Assembly: GCA_032358165.1 (NCBI GenBank)
Contig: JAALGY010000035.1
Coordinates: 434,001-498,000, forward strand
Source of the DNA: Diplosphaera chodatii
Lineage: Eukaryota; Chlorophyta; Trebouxiophyceae; Prasiolales; Stichococcaceae
Direction: 5' to 3'
DNA length: 64,000 nt
Both the position numbers and the translations under genes were made by a program. Positions 37,310 to 48,821 of this stretch are shown one piece after another; the first letter of the stretch is position 1; the number at the start of each line of letters is the position of its first letter. The notes beneath the pieces were generated by a model, which saw only the letters and a list, made by a program, of their open reading frames with translations, was not told the origin of the DNA and searched no databases.

Positions 37310-40300
37310 CTAGTCGGACAACTCGGAATCATGTGACCACTGCCCCTGCTCCATCTTCAGAAGGCTCATGGTCTCCTGCTCGCCTTGCAGCACCATGGGC
37401 GCCGGCGCAGCCAGTGCAGGCCACAAAGCGTCTACACAGTTTTGCCTGCATGTGTTGGCAACACAGGAGTTGCCTGGGATTCCAATCATAATGCTGACGC
37501 CGGATGCTGTCAACATCGAAGAGCAGTCATGTAAAGCCAGAACGATCGTTCGAAGACATCACCTGACGCCCCGGTCGAAGGGGTTGTAGAAGTCGCCGTC
37601 GGCGTCCTTCATGTACCGGTACCTCGACCAGTTGGCTAGCTCGTTGGTCGTCACATTGCGCGCGATCTGCAGTGCCACAGGCACGCCTCGGAGCTCATGC
37701 ACAGCACACACTGCAGTGCACAGCCTCTCGAATGCGTGAGTGGGCCACGGAGGAAATGTTTCACCACTTGGTGGGCCCACCTGCGTTGCCTGCGTGATCG
37801 CGAGCGCGAGCACGCTCATCAGCATGAAGCCATCAGCCACGATGAAGCCGATGATGAAGCCGAGGCTGGCGGAGCCACGCTTCGAATCTGGCAGCTGGTA
37901 CAGGCCATGGAGGCGCAAGCACGCCACCACCAGCCCGGCTGTCATTGCGACCGTCTCCACCCACAGGAACAGCAGGAACAGGTGACGGTTGCCCTTGCCC
38001 ACCACATTGCCCACCCTGCAAAATAGTAGTGATTTAGCTGAAACCTCAAGTGACCATTGGCACGGGGGTCTGGGGCAGGCCTTGTGCAGTCCATTGAGAT
38101 ACCAAGGCTGTTCAGCAAATGGGTCACCAGGGGCAGAAGTGGTCGAAGCCCTGCACGCAGCGGTCGGTGACGGAGCAGTGCTTGGCGCGCAGCGGACGCA
38201 CCACCTTGCAGCTCACGCACAGCTGCGCCCAGTTGCCTGCCCACAGCGCCGGCGAATCCAGCTGCCTTCAGCATGGGGAAGATATCCCGGTCAGTGCGAA
38301 CGGTCAACATTCGGGACGCTTCAGCCTGATATTGCTGGAGCAACAATGCCTTGCAAGACAGCCAAGACATGGTTGCAAGATATTGTCGCTGGTGCACACT
38401 GGTGGGGCGTTGGGCAGCCCACCTGTACTGCTGGGCAGCATCAGCCTGTGCAGATGACTGCCGCTTGGCACCCTTGCCGCCCGGCAAATCCGAGCGCTGG
38501 CCCCGTGAGATGAACCCCGGGTCTGTGGTGGTCACAAGGTACAGCAGCCACAGGCCGGCGGACGCTGACACCACACATAGCAGCCCACCCAGCCGCAGTG
38601 GCAGCGGCGCCGGCTGCAGTCGCGGGTTCCACAACACCTGCAGGATATTGCAACAAACTGCTGAAGCCGGTCGCATGGGAAAATCCAGACCCCGCATGAC
38701 ACACAGTGGCTATCAGGCAGCCAGCACACCGCTTGTGGGCTCACTTTGAAGGCGAACAGTCCGACAAGACCAATGACGATGGCCCAGATGACGGGGCACA
38801 GCTGTGTCTGCGTTAGCCAGGCGAAGGGGCTGTTGCGGCCGCACCACTTCTGCCATGCTGACCTGCTGTCCTCATCGCGTCTCCGCCTGATGCACAATGA
38901 CAAGCGGCTGTGTGTAGTGCAATGCAAACAGACTGCGGCATGAAGCGCTGGCTCTGCTGACAATGATCGCTGTAACTGCAGACACACCCGCGGTAGTCTG
39001 CCAAATTGAGGCCCAGGTAGCGATGCCCCTTGTCCACTGCAAGCTCTGCTGGTGTTGCACCGGTGTTGTCCTTGACCAGCAGCAATGCATCGCTGCCCGC
39101 CTGTATGAGATGAAGGGCTTTTAACAGGACAGGCAGTGCAGCTATCTCGGCAGCTGTTCCCCCAAACTCCTGAGGTAAGAACACCAGATCCTGCAGTGGC
39201 TCACCTGCAACAAAAGCGTGCACGCCTCTGCATGGCCTCTGATCGCCGCCCAGTGCAGCGGAGTGCAGCCCTGCAGCATGTGCTGCGTTGGTATTAGTCA
39301 TGCTGCAGCTGCACGGTCCCCAAGACTTTGAGCACATGCAATTAGACTCGTCAGACCTCAATGATGATAACGGCACAAAGTGCATCTGCTTGTGGTGGTT
39401 GCACTGCCCACCTCCCGGTCAGCACGTCCCCACTGTGCATCCATCACGAGCAGCAGCCGCAGCGTGTCGGGAAACCCCTTGTAGGCGGCCCAATGCAGCG
39501 GTGTGCGGCCATCCACATCCGGCTCATCTATGTCTGCCTCCCACCGCAGCGCCATATGATACAGGAATGCTGTCTGCCCATACTGTGCTGCTACATGGCA
39601 CACCTGCGCCGACGGCCCAACACCATTGACATCTATCCTTGAAATGGCCACCGCAGCCTGAGCATTGTCATGTCATGGGCAAGCCTGTTGGCGGCAATGA
39701 GGCGATGCCTCAGCAACCACAAACAACAGCAGGTGCAGGTTGTTCAGTGTCAAAGCTGCCATGGCGGCGAGCTCACGGTGTAGCCGCGGCAGTCCTTGGC
39801 GGCCAGGTGCGCCCCTGCGCGCAGCAGCGTCTCGGCGGCGGACAGCGATCCCCGCACGCCCGCCCAGTGCAACGCCGTCTGGCCGCTGGAGTCCGCCGCA
39901 TTCACCTGCCGCGGCGCAACGTGACGTGGGCTGCAGCTCGGCCGTGCCTACATGTGCTGGTCGACGGGCGCTGCAGGTAGCATTGCTGCCGCCACTCGGA
40001 TGCAAATTGAAACAACAGCCGCACCTCGGCGCCATGTTCCAGCAAGTATGTGCAGCACGGAACCCTGTTGTTGAGGGCCGCCCATTGCAGCGGCCGATAC
40101 CCCTGGTCATCCGCCTGTACGATGGCATGCCCAACCACTTGCCGCACTTCCTGGTGCCCTCGGCGGACGGACTCGGTAGCGCAACCTCATCATGCTGCAT
40201 ACCTGGTTGATGAGCTCTGGCTGCTGCTCGGCCAGCTGCAACAGCTTGTCATGGTCGCCGTATGCGCACGCCTTCCAGATGCTGTCTATGCCTGTGATGT

Positions 40301-40373
40301 TGCCGTTCGTATGCCCATCCTGCCGCGGGTGCGCTGCAGCCTTGGAGGGGCTGTGCCGCAACGCAGCAGACAT
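37310..40373 (-). CDS. Ankyrin-repeat DHHC palmitoyltransferase (TIP1/Akr1 type)
   Basis: Membrane enzyme predicted to attach palmitate to Cys of target proteins, at the Golgi or plasma membrane. Start at 40373 ([20 protein letters not shown]). About six ankyrin repeats follow, among them [80 protein letters not shown] and [20 protein letters not shown]. Membrane segments come next ([36 protein letters not shown]) and then the Cys-rich domain: [46 protein letters not shown]. The signature is DHFC, not DHHC, and GNCVG reads GNVVG. The end is YNPFDRGVR joined in phase to [16 protein letters not shown] and the stop at 37310. Plant TIP1 has the same layout. Yeast Akr1 is active with DHYC, so activity is plausible. 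Confidence 0.9.
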
Positions 40374-41044
40374 GTGCGGCCCTGCTGGTCACGCTACATC
40401 CTCAGCAGACGTTGCTCTCGCTGAGACAGCTTGCTAGCTTTGACAGGATGGCGAGCAGCTCCAGCTGCTCCCAGCTGTCCTGGGCCCTTCGAGTCGACTG
40501 CAAAATGCCACTACGACCCACGCTGCGGTACGCGATTAAGCGTCACCAAAGGAACCAGAGGCCAATGTCAATCTCAGTACATCAGCATTCTCAGTACGTG
40601 CCGCGCTCCTATTGTCATATGACTCGCGTCACTGCATACACCAGCAAAGGCTATGCCCGACGAAGCGTTTTGATGCTGCTGTTAGGAGTCAGAAGAGATG
40701 GGTATAGCCAGAATGTTGACACGCTGACTCGCTGAGCACTTCAATGGGCCCTGCAACCTGTATTTAGAGTTTTAGACAGCCCAGCACGGCAGGAACTCAA
40801 AAGGGCGCACTGCCCTATCAATGTGCACGTCACTGCTGGGCAACCCGCAATTGGCAATGTCAATGGTTGATCGGGGCAGCGCAGCAGCATAGAACGGCTA
40901 TGATGCCGGAAGGCTCTCACAATATGCTTGCAGTGCATAGATTGACAGCGTCACACACGCATAGCAGCCCTGTTGATCACTTTGGTCACAGCACCCGAAG
41001 CGTCCGAGCCAACACCGAGCACAGGCACGCAATCAGGTCCAGCA
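40374..41044. other. Divergent intergenic region
   Basis: 671 bases between the ankyrin-DHHC gene (minus) and pinin (plus). No RNA gene, repeat or clear TATA box was found. Confidence 0.4.
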
Positions 41045-43651
41045 ATGGACCTCGATGTGGCCAAACTGCGCAACGAGCTCCAGGACCTCAGTCAACAGCG
41101 GCAGCAGGTGATCAGACAGCATCTGGGTGCATTGGTGCTGGCATGGCAACATATGCGTGCAGGGCGGTTCATGCATGCTCCTGCGCGCGGCACAGGTCAA
41201 TGAGCGGCTGCGCAGCTGGGATGCAGCCATGGGGCGCGGTCGGGGCAGGGGCCCTGGACCAGGCACGGGGCCGGGCAGAGGCTGGGGCCCTGGCTCCGGC
41301 AGGGGCATGGCGTCACGGCTAGGGGAGCAGAATGGTGGGCCGCCCCGTGATGGCCATGGCGCACCGGTCGTTGACAGAGACAGAGATGCAGCGCCAGGCC
41401 CCAGCCCGAGGGGCGACTACAGAAACGGTCCAGGAGGGTATAGGGAGCCCTTCAACCCGCAGCGGCAGCCCCCCAGCCAGGTGATCAACTGCACTCGTTG
41501 CAGTCTCTCTGACAACATTTGGTGTGCGCTGCACAAGCTGCTGTGCTGCCCTTACTCCAGCCTGGGACCCTGCACACAGGTGCAGGCGCAGCCAGCAGAG
41601 CCGCTACCGTCTGGGCCGCAGAAGAAGCTGATGTCGGCGGTGGTGGTCAATGGGCAGACGCGCATGCTGCGACAGCAGGTGCTGCCTGCGCTGCTGGCTG
41701 ACTCGCAGCGGAGCACCTCGCACTGAAGCCTGCCTGTGTTGCGACACCAGCATTGCAGCGTCTGTGGCGTGCTGAAGCACTTTGAAAGTCTGCAGGCCGC
41801 TGGCGAGGCGCCGTCCGACCGGTATGAGGCGGCGGAGCAGCCCGGCGTGCTCAAGCGGCCGGCGCCGTCGGCTGCGGACCAAAACCCGCAGGCCCAGAAG
41901 CGTGCGCGGCGGCTGTTTGGCGCCCTCATGGGCACGCTCGCCAAGGCCAGGTGTAGGCATGCTGCGACCGAGCAGGCACCAGCGGGCGGCCGGCAGCCCG
42001 CCACATCGTTAGCAGCACACCAGCAGCAGATTGGCTCCCATGAAAGAGACACACTCGTAAGCAGCAGCCAGTGGCATTGAGGTTTTCGCATGTGTCGCGC
42101 AGTGCGGAGGAGCAGCAGTTCCAGGCGGGCGGCGTCGCGCGCAAGCGGCAGGAGGCGATGGACCGGGTGCGGGAGCGGGAGCGGGAGGAGCGGCAGCGCG
42201 CCCGCGAGGTCGCCCGCCAGAAGGAGCTGGCCGAAAGGTGCCGCCTTTGGGCTCATGCGCGACTGAGTGTCGTGGAAAAAGCACATCTGCTCGCCTCATA
42301 GCACCTTGTCGCGGGGTCCGACTAACCCAGCTGGTGAAACCATGGCACCAGCGAGCTGTTATTGGGCATGGCACTTCCTGCATGCTGGATGCTCCACAGT
42401 GCTTGCCTGCATGTGGACTGTGCTGCTGGACGCCTGTCTGCAGGCAAGCGGAGATCAACAAGAAGAAGGAGCTGAGCGCGCTGGCGGACGTCAAGCGGCT
42501 GCAGATCATGGCGGCCGAGCGCCTGCAGCACCGGTGGGCGGCATGAGGCACCGACGTGTGCTGTCGGCCACCAGGAAGCCTGCCGGCGTCTGTCACATGG
42601 CGTGCGCACCAGTACCAAGTCCGTCTGTGGGTAGACTGACCTCTCCGACGGCACTTGAAGCAGTGCACGTCTTTGGTTGTGCAGGACGCTGCTGTCCAAG
42701 TTCATACGCACAAGCGCCAAGCCGCAGCTGCACTGGCTGCCGGCGGCGCACACCACCGCCACCGAGCGCCTCCTGGACCAGGAGCAGGCCGGCCTGGACG
42801 CCTGGAAGGTCAGCCGCAGCGCCTTTGCGTGTTGCACCTGCAATAGCAGACACCTTTCTTGCCCTAGTATGCTGGTGTCTGAGCAAGCGCTATGCTGGCA
42901 CCGGAGGCGGTGGGTGTGAACTTGGGTGTCGGGACGCCCAGGCCGAGGAGCTGCAGCGGTTGGAGGCGGAGCGGAGGGCCATCCTGCAGCGGCGCGCCCC
43001 GCAACTGCTGGAGCAGCCCGCGGCAGATGGGGCAGATGCTCAGGGTGCCGCAGGTGAGCTGCCACGTCGGGTCCTTCATTAAATCCAAATTCAATATGTG
43101 TAAATTCTTAATAAATTAGAACTAATTCATTTATTCTGGCCCGCTGTGCGGTCATGCCTCCTCGCAGCCTGAAATGTGTGCGCGCTCAGTCCTCCTCCTT
43201 CAAAAGCAGCAGCATAACGGGGCTGCTTCTTGTCGCTGAGTAGAGTCGGGGGAAATGGCAGCAGAGGATGGCGAGGCGGGGCCGGCAACTGAGCACACAG
43301 CAGCAATGGATGCTGAGGAAGCAGCAGAGGCAGGTGGCAGCGGTGGTGACCACGCGGCTGGCGGTGGTGTAGACGCAGACGACGATCGCGATGAACGCTG
43401 GCAGTGCGTGCATATTTCGTGTGTGACGAGTCTGGACCTGATGTGCCTCGGTGCATCACAAGCATCGCTCTGGCCTGAATGCCAATGCACTTGCAGCGCC
43501 CCATATGCAACAAGCTGATGTTGCTGGTTGCAGGGAGGATGCGGCGGCAGATGTCGGCGAAGATGTTGCAGCAGGGTCACAGTCCGACGCTGAAGAAGAG
43601 CACATTGAGCCGGGCGGCGAAACGGGCACGCTGGCAGACTTGTTGAAGTGA
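41045..43651 (+). CDS. PNN: Pinin/SDK/MemA-like splicing protein
   Basis: Nuclear protein of the exon-junction-linked PSAP group that affects splicing. Start at 41045, MDLDVAKLRNELQDLSQQRQ then VNERLRSWDAAM, the pinin N-terminal helix. An RG-rich segment follows (RGRGPGPGTGPGRGWGPGSG). The core pinin domain reads RARRLFGALMGTLAKAR, QEAMDRVREREREERQRARE, AEINKKKELSALADVKRLQI, LLSKFIRTSAKPQLHWLP and AEELQRLEAERRAILQRRAP. I join this through an intron (donor after 43053, acceptor near 43235, phases agree) to an acidic tail, GEMAAEDGEAGPATEHTAAM to TGTLADLLK, stop 43649-43651. Alternatively the gene ends at the stop 43080-43082, with TGTAA at 43099, and the acidic tail is a separate small gene. 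The pinin core is sure; the 3' end is not. Confidence 0.8.
43079..43140. other. AT-rich island just inside a pinin intron
   Basis: About 60 bases of strongly AT-rich sequence in a GC-rich region, beginning about 25 bases after a GT donor. It holds an in-frame stop for the unspliced reading (43080-43082), TGTAA at 43099-43103, and a near-palindromic run at about 43110-43135. Confidence 0.6.
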
Positions 43652-44252
43652 AGCAGGCATGGTTGTGAATCGTGCCTTGCACTGGGTCATCAGGAAGGTG
43701 TTCACGTTCAGTGTGTCATGGAACTGATGTCGGTCCAGCGCCAGTTGACATCTGGTCGCAAACGTGGCAATCCTCAGCCGACCCCATAGCCACCTGCCCC
43801 TTCCGGCTGTGCTTATTGCTAGTTCGCTACCGGTCTTTGCACGGCGAAGGGGAAACTGGCAGTTGGGTCCTCCCTGCTCAGGCCTCTTGGGCAATGCAGA
43901 TGTGCGAGCAGCAAGTACATCCAGCTGCCAGCTGCAGCTACCAGAGTAAATTGCCGTAGAGACCAGCACAACGCCACTCAGGCCCCAACTCGCGCAGCTG
44001 ACCTGCTCTGGTGGCTGTAGATTGCGTTTGCACTGTCGAAGCCGGTCGGCCGAGCGGTGTGAGGTTGCACCTCGCAAGAAGTGCACATCAGCAAGTTGCA
44101 CCCTCGCGCTCCAGCGAGCCTGCAGTCAGGTGCAGTATGCATCAAACCTGCAGTGAAGTGTGCGTCTCTGAACATCTCGTGCACATGTCATGCATCGTCA
44201 TGCGATGCACATATTGCGAATTACAGCGCTGCCTGCCTACTGCCAGGGCGCC
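43652..44252. other. Intergenic region between pinin and RBX1
   Basis: 601 bases on which both flanking genes run plus-strand. No recognisable coding pattern, TGTAA close to the pinin stop, or RNA gene was seen. It should contain the RBX1 promoter. Confidence 0.4.
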
Positions 44253-44917
44253 ATGGCCGATGTGGAGGCCATGGACGTGGAGGCAGCGGAGCCCAAGGCG
44301 CCAGCAGACAAGGGCAAGGGCCCCAAGTCCGGCAAGCGCTTCGAAATCAAGAAGTGGAACGCAGTTGCGATGTGGTCCTGGGCCATCTGCACGGACACCT
44401 GCGCCATCTGCCGCAACAACCTCTACGAGCCCAGCATCGAGTACCAGGCCAACCCTACAGGTGCTCCCTTGTTCACTGAGCCATTGGCTGCCGATGAACA
44501 GCTCGTGGCTGCATGCTTCTATAGTGTGGAAATTCACATGCGCACAGAGCAGGGTCTGCATTGGCGCTGAAGCATGGGAGGATGTTTTCCATGAGCTGCG
44601 CTGCCCTGCGCAGGCGACAACGACCACCCGGGCCTCAGCATTGCGTGGGGCAACTGCGGCCACGTATTCCACCTGGACTGCATCCAGCGGTGGCTGAAGA
44701 CGCGCTCCGCCTGCCCGCTGTGCAACAAGGTGCCCTGTCGCTGCTGGCAGACGTGCACTCCTGCACTCATTGCTGTGTTCAGTGCTGACTGCTCACATGT
44801 ATGGGCGCTGGGTTGCTTGCGCGCCCAGCTGGGTGGTGATTGTGTTGCTCGCCTATGCAGGAGTGGGAGTTTGCAAAGATTGAGAAGATCCTGCCGTCAG
44901 CGGGGGCGATGTCCTGA
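44253..44917 (+). CDS. RBX1: RBX1-like RING subunit of cullin ubiquitin ligases
   Basis: RING protein that binds cullins and recruits the ubiquitin-loaded E2. Three exons join in phase from 44253 ([20 protein letters not shown]). The cullin-binding strand [18 protein letters not shown] is strongly RBX1-like. The RING reads [20 protein letters not shown], then [20 protein letters not shown] and [20 protein letters not shown], ending LPSAGAMS (stop 44915-44917). The eight ligands of the two normal RING zincs are present, with Cys in place of the RBX1 Asp at the last one. The four positions that hold the extra zinc of RBX1 (Cys53, Cys56, Cys68 and His82 in human) are Ser, Tyr, a non-Cys and Asp. 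It could be a divergent RBX1 or a lineage paralogue. It is convergent with Der. Confidence 0.87.
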
Positions 44918-45228
44918 GCGCACCCGCAGCTCGCGGCCGGCAATTGCTTGCTGCGCTGTTTTGGGTCATCACAGCTGCTGGACGCTGTCGCGTTTGCAAA
45001 CAGCCCCTGGGGCCTCGGAAAGGAACTTTTCGCTGCTCTTGTACCATCACTTTGATTTAAACCCTGCAAGCCTGTGGCAGCCCTGGCCGGTGCACCACAA
45101 GTGGACATCTGAAAGTATGTGTCAGCCACTCAAAGCGTGCAACCAGGCTCATGGCACAGCAACTGTACACAATGGCGAAACTGAACACCATTCCCGAGGC
45201 ACAGCTGCTTCCACTATCTTTGGATGCG
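44918..45228. other. Convergent intergenic region, RBX1 and Der 3' ends
   Basis: 311 bases between two convergent stops. No TGTAA was seen on either strand, so polyadenylation may use variants. Nothing else is visible. Confidence 0.4.
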
Positions 45229-48200
45229 TCATCGCCGCTGCACGCCAACCTCGCCCCGTGCCGGGGTGCTGCCCTTGCGGTTGCGGAAGTAGATCCGGAC
45301 TGGTGTACCGTCCAGCCCGATGCTCTCTCGCAGCTGCCGCTCCAAGTACAGCCTGCCCAAGCAACACTGTCAGATTTTCTGCACATACCCAGTACAGCTC
45401 TCTGTATGCTCACCGCGACTCACAGCAAGCAGAGGTTCTGCGGGTCAGCCTGCCGGCAGCACGCACCTGTAGTCCTCGCTGAACAGCTTGGCCTCGTTGA
45501 CGAAGAACACGTAGGTGGGCGGCCGTGTCGCTGCCTGGGTGGCGTAGTAGATGCGGCCCTTGCGCGGGTCGCCACGCAGGGAGGGGGGTGACCGCCACCC
45601 CACCGCCTCCCGCACCACCATGTTGAGCGTCGCGGTGATCACGCGCCGCCTGCGGACAACACGCGCACTGTTCGCCAAGAGGGACAACACGTGCACTATT
45701 CGCCAAGAGGGAGCTACCTCTGATATGCCGTGCTTGAAAGCTAGTCCTGGCAGGTGATGTAGTTCAGCAGTGCAATGGGAGTGTATGTGGGATGCCAAGC
45801 ACAACCGAAGGGGTATGTGGTGCTGCTGACCTGTGCTGCTTGCCGGCGGCGGCGACTGCATCAAGCACCTTGGGCAGCCGCTGACCGGTCTTGGCGCTGG
45901 TGTACACGATGTTGGCCCAGTTCACCGGCCGCAGCTGGGCCACCAGGTCCTTCTGATGCTCCATCAGCGTGTTGGAGTCCTGCAGAGACAGTTTGCACAA
46001 CCGGACTAGCTGCACATCGACATCAACTTGACGCGTTGAGCATGCTGGCCTGCGCACTTGTGCCAACATGATGGCGCAGATACCAGTTGCTTGCCTTGTC
46101 CTCTACAGCGTCCCACTTGTTGACAATCAGCACACAGGCACGGCCCTCTTCAGCAACACGCTCCGCTAGCCTGCATGGCGCACAGCGTCAGCGGTCAGAC
46201 ATCATACGGATTGCATCTGGTGAACGACACCCACAGCACCAGTTGAAGGGAGCCGTCAAACGCCGTTGCTCAAGCCACCTGAAGTCCTGCTGTGTCACGC
46301 CGTCGATTGCATCGATGACCAGGCCCACCACATCGGCACGGCGGATTGCACGGAAGGCTCTGTCCACTGACAGCCCCTCTGCACCGTCCGGTGAGCCTGC
46401 AGCAATGAATGAATGGCGGTTCGAGTTCGATGGTTGCCTGGCAGGACTGTCAGCAATGCACTGCAAAGCAGGTTTGTGGGGCACATCTAGGTACCAGTAT
46501 GCAGCAGAGGTTGGGCAGCCGTTGTGCAGCACCTGCTACGGCGGAGCGGCGACGTATGCCAGCCGTGTCAATGAGCTTGAAGCTCTGGCCGTCCGGCAGG
46601 GTGATGTCCGTGTCGATTGCATCGCGGGTTGTGCCACGCATGTTGCTGACGATGCACCGCTCCTTGCCTGCAGCGTTCCGCTGATGTGGTGTCTGCGATC
46701 CATAGAAGAAGACAGACGTACGAGACGCTTGCTGGGGCGTCAAAGACAGATGGCCCAAGTCAGCAGGAAGACGCGCCTGTGATGCCGTTGACCAGGCTGC
46801 TCTTGCCCACATTGGGCCGGCCAACGATTGCGACGGCGATCGTCGACTTGTCGATGTCCTGCTCCTCGATGTCTTGCCTGGGCGGCGGCAGCACCTGTGC
46901 AGTGCGCGTCGCACGTTCAGCAAGCTAATCACCGAATGTCGGTTTGGAGGTGGCGGCATAGATTAACTGTACGGACCCGCCACCTAGCACACAGTGTTGC
47001 ATGTGTCTTACCTCCATGAGGGCGTCCATCAGATCGCCGGTGCCGGTGCCACTGATGGCTGAGATGGCGATGGGCTGGTGTCCCAGCTCCCAGAAGTCCG
47101 CCACCTGCTCATCTGCCCTGGCCACATTCTCGCACTTGTTCACAGCCAGCACCACCTGCGGACACCAGCTCTGTGCTCCTCTTCGTGTCAGTGCTTGCAG
47201 CCTGCTCTGTGGCGCATGTTCCTTCGGCAGTCATGTGGTTGGCTTGCGCAGCGCCCTACGCTGGCCTGGGACCCTCTGCTGCATCCAACAGGCGGGCGCC
47301 GAGCACTGACCGGCTTCTTGGGGTGCGTCTTGCGCAGCCAGGACACCACCTCCTCATCGGAGCTGGTCACCCCCGTCTGGCCGTCCACCACCAGGATGAG
47401 CGCCGCCGCCTCGGTGATGCCCGCCGCAGCCTGCCGCTCAATGGCCTGCAGTGGATGGAAACACCTTGATGATTGCCGCATCCTGATGATGCCGTGAGTG
47501 AGGTCCTGGTATCATGCCACCTCTGCACCAGAGGACACATCAATGGGACACCCGGTGGCATCGCCTGTTGTCAAGCGTGTGGGTATATAAGGCACGATGC
47601 CCCTGCCACAACAGCAGCTTGCCACGGGTCCAGCATCGATCACCTGCGGCAGCTCGCGGTCCGAGATCTCGCGCATGGCAGCGGACTGCTGCGCCTCCGG
47701 AAGCTTGGCCGCCTCCGACATGAGGCCGCCCGTGTCCACCAGCACGAACTCGCGGTCGCCCCAGTTGGCCCGCGTGTACAGCCGGTCCCGGGTCACGCCT
47801 GAGGTAGTGACAACAGCAGGACGGTGATGACCGCCCCGTCATGTCTGTACGGATGGATGTGCATGTAGAGGAGCGCGCTGGGGCACACTGCGACTGCACA
47901 CTGCCAAACATATCTTCATGCAAGTTGTGCCTAGGCTTTCCTCTGGAGGCAGGGAGGCAAGAACGCGAAAGCCGCTCTGCATACCTGGGTAGTCATATAC
48001 AATGGCCATAGCACTGCCTGTGATACGGTTGAACAGCGCAGACTTGCCGACATTTGGCCGCCCCACCACCGCCACCTGATCCATGACAATGGCAGGGCAG
48101 TGTCACCCTCAGCGTACTTTAGCATGCCCGCTTTGACCACAGACTTCCCTTGTATCTGCAAATGAGCAGCAGCCGTGCAGGTGTGTCTGATCGTTGCTCT

Positions 48201-48716
48201 GGTCACCTTTGGCAGCAGCTCGATGGGGAGCTCCTTTTCGAGCGGCCCGCCGGCACGGCTGCGCCTGCTGACACGCTGCACCTTTGCGCCCTTATGCTTT
48301 CCTGCATCTGCCGGCGCAGCAAGACCGGCTGCTGTGGCGGTGTCCAGATCCTCGTCGTCTGGGGCCGCTGTCTCATACACCGCCGCCAGCGCTGCGGCCA
48401 CCTCAGCAGCATCTGCGTCCATCTGCGCCTGCTCCTCCGCGCTCGGCTCACGCGTGTCCAAGTCTCTGGATATGTCGCTTGTGGCGGCGCGGCCTGCGGC
48501 ACAGCTGACCTGCTGCCTCTGCCGCTGGGCCTGCAGCAGCTGCTGCTGGGGCGGGCAGTGTGGTGCATGCCGGGACGAGTGCGCCTGGGCACCCTGAAGC
48601 GGGTGTCGACGCTGGTGCTGGCCGGGGTTCACACCTGGGGGCTGCGTGAGTGCCCTGGCGTGTGTGCTGGCGGCCACTGGCTGGCCAGCGTGCTGATGAT
48701 GGCAGGCGCTGCGCAT
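45229..48716 (-). CDS. DER: Plastid Der/EngA double GTPase
   Basis: GTPase with two tandem Era-like domains that helps assemble the large ribosomal subunit, here expected in the plastid. Start at 48716, the first ATG ([20 protein letters not shown]), with a long transit-like region and an acidic linker ([20 protein letters not shown]). After [12 protein letters not shown] the next exon gives [20 protein letters not shown] (P-loop 1), [14 protein letters not shown], and [10 protein letters not shown] as NKxD. Domain 2 has [52 protein letters not shown] and [11 protein letters not shown]. The KH-like C-terminus reads [52 protein letters not shown] and YFRNRKGS (stop 45229-45231). Plant Der proteins also carry NKCE in domain 1. 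The LYR gene ends 105 bases upstream on the same strand with no polyadenylation signal between. Confidence 0.94.
45655..45710 (+). repeat. Tandem duplication, two copies of 28 bp, inside a Der intron
   Basis: Copies 45655-45682 and 45683-45710 both begin GACAACACG and end CGCCAAGAGG, with two mismatches. They abut the acceptor of an intron in the minus-strand Der gene. Confidence 0.85.
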
Positions 48717-48821
48717 GGTTGCAACTGACTCTGCAGGTTCTGCAACCGCTGGCAGGGGCTTCACTCCTCTCCTGCCAGTGCGAGCCCGATGCTAATGATG
48801 CTGCTTTCTACAGCGCTGCTG

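Noticed and set aside
47931..48764. Der start at 48764
   Set aside because: That codon is GTG; the first ATG in frame is 48716.
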